Below, in pieces: positions 45,901 to 57,900 of a DNA stretch of 64,000 nt. A program made the position numbers and the translations under genes. Location: the NCBI RefSeq assembly GCF_963678635.1, contig NC_087068.1:29080318-29144317 (forward strand), read 5' to 3'. Position 1 is the first letter of the stretch. Every line of letters starts with the position of its first letter. This DNA is from Symsagittifera roscoffensis (taxonomy: Eukaryota; Xenacoelomorpha; Acoela; Convolutidae). The notes under the pieces are model-generated. The model was not told where the DNA came from. It saw only the letters and a program-made list of their open reading frames with translations, and made no database searches.

Positions 45901-48900
45901 GTCTTATTTCAATTTATATCTCGATTTTTTGTCTGTTTTTCAGGATAGAGTCAAAATTTGTCAACGCTCAAATTTGATTTTTTTTGCGGTTTGACTTTTG
46001 ATTGTTTTTAAACTTAAGTTCATTTCCTTTGTTAGAAGGAAGGCAAACTGCACTATCGAACAGTAAAAGTGTAAAGGTGACAGAAACGCTATTGACTTCT
46101 AATTTCCAGAGTAGATTTCATTTCAGTTTTGCCAGCGGATTACAAATTTTATCTAATTATCGAGTGTTCTCAAATGGAGTCAATTTAATCAAAATAATGT
46201 CAATCATAAATTGTTCTTGAAATTCAAAGAGCTTTAAGGTCATCTATTTTTTTCTTTGAAATTCGAAATTTGAAGTTTTTTTTTCAAAAAAACAAGTCAG
46301 ATTTTTTTAAAATTTCCTTGCGTTCATGACTCTTTTCCAAGCTGCTGGCTATTTTTGTGTTATCATTGTCAAGTAGATTAAGTTAGTAGAATTTTTGAAC
46401 TTTTAGGATGCAGCAAAATTCGAATTTTAAGAGAACACTAGTGCTAATTTACTGCTTTTATTTAAAGGGGTGGCAATTCTTAATCAGATACCATGGAGGG
46501 GCGATTGTTAAGAAGATCACAAAGTTGTTTCTGCTCCATGAAAGCAGCATGAGATTGGTACGCGTAAAGTGCTTCATTGCTTCCTGGTTTTTCATATTCA
46601 AGCAAGTGAGATAGTGACAGTGTGAGTTACGGACCCAGTGCTGATAGTAGTAAAGAGGCTACCTATGACGCATCTGGTTTGTTTTTTGAATTCATAGTTG
46701 AAGTTTTAAGTCTTAATTTCAGGCTAAAGTTTTTGCTTAACCGTCTTTTTTTATTACAAATTTTTAATTTTAAGGCATTTACCTACGACGAGGCATCTAT
46801 TGCTTTTCTTTAAAATTAATGAACGAAGTGGATATTTTTAAAGTTCGTGTGATTCTTCTCGGTTTTTGAGAGTCAATGAACGTAGTTCAGACTCTTATAT
46901 AGGTCAAGATGCTTTTTTCCAGGAGAAGTCTAAGATATTGTTCAGGCTCAAAGTTTCGAAAGTGGAATTAATCATCAGGTTTTCCATCGAAATAAAAAAA
47001 TTTATTTATTGATCCAGTTGTCTCGAATTGAGTTAATTATATCGAAAAAATGCCAATCATCAATTTTAATAGAAATGCAATGAGCTGTAAGGGCATCTAT
47101 TTTTTTACTTTGAGTTCGACAGCTGAGATTTTTTCATAAGATAAGTCAGCGTTTTTTAAAATTTCTTGGGTTAATTGACTCTTTTCCAACTGCCTGTTGG
47201 CTTTGGTTTAAAGTAAAATTTATCATTTCTTCAATCTCAAATTCCCATTTTGGCGATATCACTTCAAGTAAACTGAATTTGACTATAATTTTTTTTTACA
47301 GATGCGAGCTTTGTATTTTATTATGAGTGGACTAAATTTTTGCTTAATAGCTTGTGTTTTCACTTTCATGAGTTGCAAGTTTTGCTGTCCTTTTCTCGTC
47401 AGTTGCAGTTATGTAGATTTTTTGATATGAATGCTCGATGTCTGTGGCTCGATCCCTGTACAGTGTATTTATTTTTAAAACTCATTAATTTTTTTTGTGT
47501 TCTTGCTTTTCTCGTGTTGAATCTGTTGTGCAACTGTGTCTAGGTTGAAATACGAAAGTGCAAATTGCGTGAAAACTTGTGAATTACTTTTTAGCTTCCA
47601 AAATGGACTTGAGTTTTCAGAATTTTCAGCGATATAAAAATATAATTTGATACAGTTTCCTCAAATCGAGTTGTCAATTTTATCTAAAAAGTTTCAGTCA
47701 TCATTTTTTTCATTTAAGCAAATTTTTTCCATTTCATTGGGCAGTTTTATTATGAGCAACTTAGTATTTTTGGGATGAAATTTTTTTTAGTGTAGTGTTT
47801 AAAGTTTGATCATAAAGGAAAATGAGAGTTTTTGGATTTCGAATTGGCTTTCTTTTTGATCAAAAAAGTGTTTTCATTTCATCTTTTTTGTTTAAATTTC
47901 TAGATATGATTTTCTAAATATATCGAAGTTATCTTTCGTGAAATTGTACCCTCTGAGTTTCTAACTGTACCTATATACACAAGCAAAGCTTGTGGTATAG
48001 TATGAACTATATTTTTTTCAACCTAAGTCGCAAATATTGTTGCAACGCAAATAATGTTGCGATAAAGTGTGTTAATTTTGAAAGCGTTAGTTTGATCAAT
48101 AACCAGCTATTAAGTACAGCCAATGATAAGGATTTTAACACAGACTATTATTGTTCCGACTTTTGTAACGGAATATTTGTGCCCTGGGTGGTTTTTTAAC
48201 TAGCCATTTTTGACGGGATTTTTAAAAATATATCATTCAAAAAGTATTGTTGTCCTGAGCTTTAATTTGGAAATATATTTTACCGGTGATCATTTTTTGT
48301 AAAGTTATGAGGGTTTTAAAATTGCCATTTTGGCCAATTTGCGACAATTAATGCGCGATATATTTCGCGCTATTAACGCGGAACTTAAATCCGTCAAAGA
48401 AATCGTTCCAAATTGTTGAAGGAAGGTTATTTGCCATAATTGATTTGTTACTAGAACCAAAATTTATCATTTTGTAGTTTATATGGCGTGTGGGGGTTGA
48501 TTTTCACAAAAAAATCTCAAATTAAAAAAAAAAAACAATTATATTACATTCAATTTTTTTTTCATGTTATTACTGCTCCATAGACTGCTCTATAAATTGA
48601 GGCATGTTAGTTGGTAAATTTCGTTTTTTTTTTAACAATGCGTCATAATTGTGCTTCACTTAAGAAATTTTGTATAGACTCCAAGTTTTACTCATTCAGT
48701 TTTTCCCCATTTACGTTATCGGTCATGTTTTTGCTTGTGTATGCGAAGTGCTGCTTCGACTCTGTGTTTATCATACTGTACCTCTATATCACTGATTCCT
48801 CGATTTTTTTTTACGTTTCTTAACTGTCTCACCATGCCAATGTTTCTTTCTTCTGACTTGCGAGAGCAAGTGACCTGTAATGGGGAACTAGACTTCCCCC

Positions 48901-51900
48901 ATAAACAACTCTCTACCACATTTCTGTTTCTTATCTGCTGACGAGCTCAACTTCTTGAAAATTCAAATGAACAAGTTCATATTTCATTGAGGTAGAAATT
49001 ATTATTATTTTTTCAATTATATGCAATTGCCTTTTTAACGCTTTTGCCTTTTTCATTGGGGATGGATCTTAAGAACTTTGATTTTTACACTTGCGAAGCA
49101 ATGTGTTATAGTGTGAACTTTCTTTTTTTCCAACCTACGTCGCAAATATTTTTGCGGTTTTTGTTGCGAATAATTCGCTCTTATTGTTGCGACTTAAAGC
49201 AACAATATTTGCTGCGTCAAATTTGCTACATCGAATGGGCAGTAAGATGTTTTGATATTTTGTTGCACCTTTGATTTTTAGTTGCAGCTTTACAGCTTAT
49301 TGATAACATGTGCTTTGACATTCTAAAATTTTATGAGTTTACACAGTTGATGCATTTTTAGAAAGCTATTTGTTTCAAACAACATATCAATATTAAAATC
49401 TCGATTTCAGAAATTTTCTAACTCAATATATCTCGCAGTTTTTTGAAATGCATAGTTTTTACCTAATATGGCTTTATGATTTGCGATTTGCTAATTCGAG
49501 TTGTTGTTAAGCCTCGATTTTTTGCAAATTCGGGGCTTTTTTTTCTGACATCACTTGATAGAGCTGCTTTTTGGTCGTTTTCTCGCAAGTGTTTGCGAAG
49601 CGCAGCTTCGCCTCTGTAAACCTTTATAGCCTGAAACTATTTTTGACTACAGTTGCGTTTCGGCTAATGAGGGTCGACCTATATTGTTTCGCCTAAGCTG
49701 ACGCTCTTTCTCTGTCTTTCAAGGTTTTTTAAGGCTGTTCATGGACATCATTTGAGCCAAAATTATGAATCTTGTTGATACAGTTTTTTCGACTATTTTT
49801 TTAGTTTAAATTTCAAAAACATTATTTACTTTTTTATCAACATTTTCTAATGCAAAGTTTTTAGTGTGTCGCAAGTGTTGCGAAGCTCCGCTTCGCCTCT
49901 GTGAAAATGATGAATATTTGGTTAAATTGCTCAAACCTATTTTCTTGCAGTTGGTTTTCGTTACCCTAAGTGCGCTCAAAAGTGCAAACTGGTTTTTACT
50001 GAATTTGATCTGATTTTTTAAAGCCGTTGTTTGAATTTGATGTATCAAAAATTTGTCAATATATTTCCGAAAGCCTGGCATTGGGCTCAACAAATCATTT
50101 TTTTCAGGTGATGACTTCGTACCGAGATGTGATTGTAGAAGGGTTTGTTGGGAAAAAGGTTGTTCGCGTGATGGCGGGACTCTACTGGCAGCGAAACACG
50201 CCACTGAGGGCCAGACAGTGGAACAAATTCGAATTCACGTGGGTACACTGCAATTAATATAGAAGCAAATTTGAGCAATTTTGGGATAAATCGTTTTATG
50301 CTATTTTTTTTTAGTTGTTCTATAAAACATTGCTATCTTATTCATCCAGCTTGATGTTTCTTACTCTGTAAATAAATTGGATAACCACTGTTGCCCAAAG
50401 AACCTAATGCCCGGAAAATATATTAGCCACTCAGAAGTCTGTGATATAGTTGATAAGTTGGAGCTATATTGGGTGTCACTGAACGAAGTGAAGACACTTA
50501 ATTAGTCTTGTGTTTTTGTACGTTTTTTCAAAAGGAAAATTCTTTAGAAGTTTCAAGCTGTTGTAAAATATCTACTTTTTAGCGTTTCTACTTTATAGCG
50601 TTGAATAGTTTTCTAAGTTCCCTTCAAACTCATTCGCGAAATGCGAGGTAAATTACTCCCTCCGGTAACCGAAGTGCCAGCAGGGCTTGACTTTTTGTTT
50701 CAAAACTGCAGTTTTTCATTCGGCTTTAACAACTTAACCTATTGATCTAGTTTTTTCACATTGGGCGGGTTGTATTAAAGGTCAATGAACGAAGTGAAGA
50801 GCTGATAAAGGTCCTGTTGATTTTTTTTTTGGATTTTTCAACAAGAAAAGTTCTTACAATTTGTTCATGCTCAATTTTTTTGCGGCTCGACCGTTGATTT
50901 TTTTCTTAGTTCTAGTCGATTCATTTGGAAAAACAGAGGCAATGAACGCGCGGTAATAACTAAATTGACCCTGATTTTTGATGACCGTATACATTGCTCG
51001 ATTTTAAGCAAAAGTTGTTTCATAGCAACGGTATTGACACGAATGGAAATCGGTTTTTTCCAAGGATGTGGACCTTTAGTTTTTTCGATATTATCTCATC
51101 AGCTTTTTTGATTTTCTCAAATATGTTCTTTTTTGTTTTTGTTGACTAGAGATGTAAAGATATCAAAAACTTTATCAAAACTACTAATTTTTGATGATGA
51201 AACAAACAACGCTTATTTTCTGGTAATTGTTTTTCCAACAAGTCCATCATTCCTATGTTCCCTTTTTACACTGCGTCAGCTTAGTGTGTTATTAAGAACC
51301 TTTTTTTATCGGCCTAACTCGCAAATAAAAGTATTCATTAAAAGCGATCGCTTATTTGGAAATTTCTGTAGCATTGGAAATTGCATAGCATCTGTTCTCT
51401 GCTTTCTCTGTGGATTTTTCTATCTTCCATATAATAAACTTCCGTGGCTGAGTGTTTATTGGGTGTGACTTTTAATATCATGGTCGCAGGTTGGAATCTC
51501 AGGCAATGCCGAATTTTTGCTAATTCGAGGTTTATTTACTTTTTCTTATTGTACTTTATAAAGCTACTTTTTGTCGTTTTCTCGCTAGTGTTTGTGTTTT
51601 CTCTCCTCTGTGTTTCATATTTTCAAAGGCGGTAATAAAAAAGATGGGGCGTTCTAAGAGCTGAAAATGTGATATAACCTTTATTTGCATAGAAAAGTGG
51701 AACTTTTACAATTCATTTTAGTTGGATTTTGGAATTCATTTTAATGCAAAATAAGAAACTTTGATCAGCTTGTCTCACCGTTTTATAGTCCATGAACGTA
51801 GTGAAGTCTCTTATTTATGTCGTGATGATTTGGGTTTTTTCAGGACTGTTCCTGAAATAAAAATTTTGCCCTCGCTCTTATTTGATTTTTCGCATTTTGA

Positions 51901-54900
51901 CTTTTGAATACGTCAAAAGTGAAAAGGTCATGACAAACTTGATCAAATTTCAGTTTACAGGTTTCCCAGTCGAATAAAAGTTTCTCTTACCTATCCAGTT
52001 TTCTCAAATTACTTCAATTTAATTAGAAAATGTGTCAATCATAAACTGCGCTGGAAATTCAAAGAGCATTAATGTTATATATGTTTTTTTGCTGTGAAGT
52101 CGAAAGTTTATATTTTTTAAAAACCAGTTTTTTTTGTTTCCCTGAAATCATTGACTCTTTTCCAACTGTCTGTTGGCTTTGTTTGTTGTTTTCCTTTTTC
52201 CTAATGTAATAGAATTAAAATAGATAGATCAAAATTTACCTTTTGCCGAAAATAATAAGTTTCACAAAAATTTTTCATTCTTTCGTTTGGCTAGATTTTT
52301 TCTGAAGAAATCTTTGTCGGCTGAATTATTATTTTTCGTGTCTAAATTTTTAATTTAAACGGCGAGTTTGTTCTCTACAAGAACGATTTAAAGCGGTGAT
52401 GTGTGTTTCAGTCTGTTCTCTTTCTACGAGAAATTAATGTTTTCTATCACTAGTAAATATTAAGGTTTTTCAACAGTAAAAACGGAAAAGTCAAAAGTAA
52501 ATTGATTTTCCGTTTTTTTCGGTTGCTTATCTGCATCTTTTTGCATGGTTTTTGTAGAATTGGCAATGATCGCATTGAAGAAGTTAAGTGAGGTCGTTAT
52601 TTTTTGTGCTTTTTCATGAAATATGTGACTGACTTTTAGTTTCGAATGTGGAGTTAGTGTTGCAATCGGTTTCTTAACTTTTTTCCCGTAAATAACTTTG
52701 GTATATAGAGATTTTTTCGGGGTCGTGGTTTATGTTGTATCGGCTTCTTCGACCTAAATTGCGTAGTTTTGAGTGGAATATCATCCGCTTTTGCGATCAT
52801 GAGTTTCAGTATTTAGAACGGATGGGTCCAAAAAATACTAAATCCTAAAATTTTTATGGCAACAGTTTTTTTTTTCGGATCAACAGAGGTCTCCCCAAAG
52901 TTTGTCGCCCTGATTTGACGCTCTGTAAATAATTCTCAATGATTTTTTAAAGCTCTGAGCTGTTTTAGTTGTAGTGTTAGTTATTTTTACAAGGTTTTTT
53001 TTTCAGCTTGGATTTTTTTTCCGTTCGCTATCTTGTAGCGCAATGCTGAAAGCAAAATTTACTCATTGATTCAGTATTTTATAAATGGGGTTAGTATTAT
53101 AAAAAAGTTTCAATCATCGAAGATAACTGAATTAATTAAAGAGCTTTAACATGATGTTTTTTGGTTTCCTTGAGTTCATTGACCTTTTTTTCCAATTAAG
53201 TGTTGGCTATGTTAGAGGTATAAATTTACCAATGGAAAAGTCATTGAGTTTTAGCTTACAACCTGGATTTGAGTACTGGATACAGCAGAATAAAAAACTA
53301 CTTTTATTGATCCAGTTTTCTCTAATTGTTGTTTTAAAATCAAAATGTCTATTATAAAAGATTGAATTTATATAGATTTCTTTTTGGTTTTTTAAGTTCA
53401 TTGACATTTTTGGTTTTTTGCGTTCATTGACGTTTTCCAACTGAGGTTTTGATCTCAGCGGTTCTTTTATTTGTTGTACATTTCAGATCCGCTTTTTTGA
53501 TTTTTCTCAAGTTTAAAGAAGCCAAATTGACGTTAATTAAATACGACGAGTCTGTTGCAGAGACTAGGTTTCCTGTTTATGAAAAGCTTATGAAAGACTA
53601 GAAAAGTTCCTGTTTATGAACGAATTGGTTCATGAAAGATTTTTCGGCATCCCGAAAATGACGTGGACAAGTTATATTCTCTCCTTGTCGCATTTCGGTG
53701 TCTGGTTATTTCAGCTTGACGGAGACTGAAGCTTGGCAGCCTGCCCTGTCACCCGTTGATTTTCAGTCGATGCTCCTCAATGTCAACAGCATACTCATCA
53801 GAGGCGCATACGGAGGTAAAGCAATAACTGACACTAAATTTTTCTGAGATATTGAAAAATTTCAAAAAGAAGTAAATGATGGTAAAGGTAACAGCGCACG
53901 GCTCTCAGTCGAGAATTTGTTGCTTTTAGGACCATCGTATCCAATGCATGCATAAAATCTGCGAGTTGAAGTCAACTTCTCTCGGATAAACTACATTTAC
54001 GTCTATGTAGCTTTCATTGAATGAGCAAAACTATGCCAACAAAGATAAATGCGATTGCGAATTAAGTTTTAACGAGCGAATTTAATTAGCACTGGTATAA
54101 TTCTTGTTTTTTTTTCAAGTAAAAGCCTGAATTTTGAAAGCTCATCAATATGCTTTTTGGTGATCTACCAAGAAGTATATTGATGAGCTGACAGAATTGA
54201 GGCTTCTACTTGGAAAAAAAACCGCAAGACTTATACCAGTGCAAATTAAACAACCACAAGACTCAGTTTTAAAACTTATAATGCATTTACTAAGTGGAAG
54301 GCAAATTATGCTCTCCAGTAACGAAAATGCAAATGGGCGAGAATGGAGCTTGTTTTTAGCTAAAAAATGGTTTTGGTCTTCATAATTCCCAGCGTTATTT
54401 ACACAGGCGGAGCGTTGTGTTATACTGCAATGCAACTTTTACTATGGGATGTGATCGACTTCTAGTTTCAAAAATGGAATTTAAGTTTCAGATTTCCCAG
54501 CGAAAAACTAAATTTTACTTAAGTTTTCTCAAATAAGGTTTCATTATATTAGGTTATGGCCAATTAAAAACCAAATGTGGCGGGAGTAGTAGAAAAGAGA
54601 CTGTTATTCATGTGTTTCTGTCTCATTTCAGACATCTCGTGTGACCTGAAGAACGTAGCTTTGGAGTATGCGACTGAGGAGTACTCCTTCACCAGTGCAC
54701 AGAAGGTGGCCTCAGAGATATGCCAATGCCCGGAAGCCTACTCCGGTACACATTGTCAGGACTGTGCGCCAGGTAGCTATATTTTAATCTCCCACCAAGA
54801 TATACGCCCAGCCGTCTCCCCGCTCATTACAAAGTTGCTGCCTTGGAAGTGGTTATAATTTTTTGCCTTATTTGGGTTCTGTTCTGTTGGGAGTTGCGAG

Positions 54901-57900
54901 CCAAAAGAGGCCCATGCCCGTCACTGGGGTTAGGGGATAAAAGTTCCTTCTGAAGGAAAAACAGGGGGCTCCATCGGGGTCAGGTGTTCGCCCCCCCCCC
55001 CCCCCCCCCCAGTCCGTCTCCGATTCATCTCTTCCTTTCTTAAGTGGCTTCGTTTGTGTGAGCTTAATCCAGCTCCTGATTTTGCGACAAGGCTGCATCG
55101 ATCGCAGGGAAAACCTGTTGGCGTTCCTTGCACTACCTCCAGCTCCGCCGTCGTCGTCTCTGGTTCCACCCTTGCTTCCGGTAGTTCCTGCTCGTTCTCC
55201 CTCCGTTCCTCAGTTTCGTATCGTCTTCCCCGATTCCTCAGATCCGCCCTCTCGTGACTCCGTCTATGCGAGCTTAACCCAGCTGCCGTCCTTGCAACAA
55301 GGCTGCATCGGTCGCAGGGGTACCCTCCCCTGGTTTCGCTCCCCGGTACCTCCAACTCCACTGTCGTCCCTGATTCCACCCTACCCTCTGGTGGTCTGAT
55401 CGCCGCGTCCTTCCTAAGGTGGCTCCGGTTATGTGACCCAAGTACACACTTCGTTTTTGCAACAAACGTACAGCGCTCGCATTGATACCCTAGACCTGGC
55501 TCCTCACATTCCGTTTGGCTCACCGATCGAGATGTTCCGGGTTGGTCCCTTTCGTCTGGAACCGACAAAGATGTTGATTCCACTCCTGTACCCCCCAGTC
55601 TGACCGCAGCGTCCTTCCTTAGGTGGCTTCGGTTATGTGACCCCAGTCCGCACTTTGTTTTTGCCACAAAGGTACAGCGGTCGCACTGGTATCCTACAAA
55701 TGTCGCTTCCCCCTCCGTTCGGCTCATTTGATCTTCTCTGTCTGGCACCGACTGAGATGTACCTTGTTGGTCCCCTTCGTTTAGCAGTTCCGGTGTGGGA
55801 GCTTCAATCACCTCTGTTTCCCTTTGTGGTTGAGGTTCACATGCATTTTCATGCCTGGCGATTGAGCCTGCTTTTCGTGACGTCTTTCCACAGCCTTTCC
55901 GACACTGGTAAAAGCACTCTCCGTTCTCATCTCGATGTGGAATCCTTTTTAAACATGTGGTTCTCGGTTCTCTCGGTAATGGTGCTTCCACTCTTTGATG
56001 AGACCTCATGTGCGAGGAAAGACCGGCTTTTGTCGCGTACCCTTCCTGACATACGTCACAGAAAAACTGAGCAGGGTTTGTTAACTCTCTCTCTCCCGGC
56101 GCAGACTTTCATTTCTTTTCCTGTGATACTCGGCTTTTGTAGCAGCTTCATCCCCTAGACACGTTCGTTCGTGTGTACCTCTTGCCTGTGGGGTTTTGAT
56201 CATTTTCTTACAACCTTTCTGGCATTCGTATCCTCCGAGGTGTTCCCTTTGTTGCTGATGTTTTAGCTGGTTGTGGACCATCAGCGCTCTTCTCTCCGCA
56301 AAACCAGATTGCTGGCAGAGTCCACAGAAGTGCATTTGTTGAGAAGCCACATCGCGGTTCCCGACAACTTCCGGTGGTCTTCCAGGATTTGCTCCTGATT
56401 ACGCCTTTCTTCATTCGACTTGCTGTCATCTTCCAGGCACCCCTTTTCATATCGGTCTCTTATCTTCCTCCTCCACTCTGTCCTGTCACCGGCTATCACC
56501 TCAAGATACTCCGGGTCCACTTCTATTTCTGGGAGTTTCCTTTTCCAGAATCGTTGTAGTGTCGGTTTGGCCCCTATTTTCCCGAGTTTCAACGTCTTGT
56601 TGTCTAGCCATCCCTTCACTGTCTGTTTAACGAGGTTTGAGTCCGCCATCCTCATCACATGTCCGCACCACTCCATACATTGTTTCTCGATTTCTCGTTT
56701 AACTCTTGCCACACCCAGGCTCCTTCTTATATCGAACATGTTCTTTCTCTCATCTGCCATTCTCCGCAGGTTTTGACCGACGATGTATCTGTAGCATCGA
56801 TCCATGACTGATTGGATCCTTGAATACTCGTACTCCCGCCATGGTCTGGACTTACAGGCGTACAGCATCGTGGTCATGACCGTAGCTCGGACGATTTGGG
56901 CTTGTTTCCGGTGCGAAATTCGCGACTTGGCCAGCTTATTCCTCATTTTGGCCCAAGCTCCGTACCCTCTTTTTATCCTTTGTTTCATGTCTTCGTCGAG
57001 GTCGAGCCATGTCCCCAGGAACCGCACGTTATTTGGTCGCCCTAGCTCGATCCATTCCCGCTTATCCTCATTCTCTTTTTGCTGGAGATCAGTTAATGCT
57101 CTTGTCACTGTCTCCATCCCGCCGCCAACCTGCAGCTCTTTCCTCGATCCAATCATCGTTGTATCATCGGCAAGTAGGATGTTGTCTATTGTTGTCTCTA
57201 GTGTTTCATGAGCGTTTCTCTCGGTATTTTGTTGGTATGTAGCTTTGGCCTTTTTCCTCCATTTCCATTTGAGTCCAACCGCACCAAGGTTTTTTTCAAC
57301 GGCATTTCTCTGCCTTTGTTCTCGCATGTGTCTAACACTCTGGTCGTGGAATATATTGAAACAAATGGGCGACGACGGACACCCTTCCCTTAGTCCCCGT
57401 TTCGGACGATACTGCTCGGAAAGCTGGTTGCCCACTCGACAGGCGTACTCTGTGTGTTCGTGTAAGCCTTTCATTGTCCGGAGCATGTGGCCATTTTTTC
57501 GCATTCCCTTCCTTTCCATTATTTCCCACATTGCGTCGCGCTGTGTCGATGGGTAAGCCTTTCTTAGGTCCCTTAATCCTGCCATTGGCGTTTCCTCCTC
57601 ATCTTGTATTTCGTGGTTCCGCTCTTGGCATTCCTCGAACACTCTGCGTATAATATGGATTGCGTCTTCAGTTCCCATTCCTCTCCGGAAGCCAAATTGT
57701 GTTGCAGACAGAAGGTTTGTTCCTTCTGCCCATTTGCTCAGCCTGCTCGCGCAAATTCTAGCCACAATCCTTGATAACATTGGTAGGAGTACTACGCCTC
57801 GGTAGTTGTCTAGGCTCGCTCGGTCTCCTTTGCCCTTATAAAGAGAGCATTGAATCCCGACTTTCACTAGGTTTTCCCACTGTTCCGCAGGCTTAGTCCA

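Noticed and set aside
55637-56158. 173-residue + frame and other + frames over 54.9-59.7 kb
   Set aside because: They are antisense shadows of the GC-rich RTE-like element on the minus strand.
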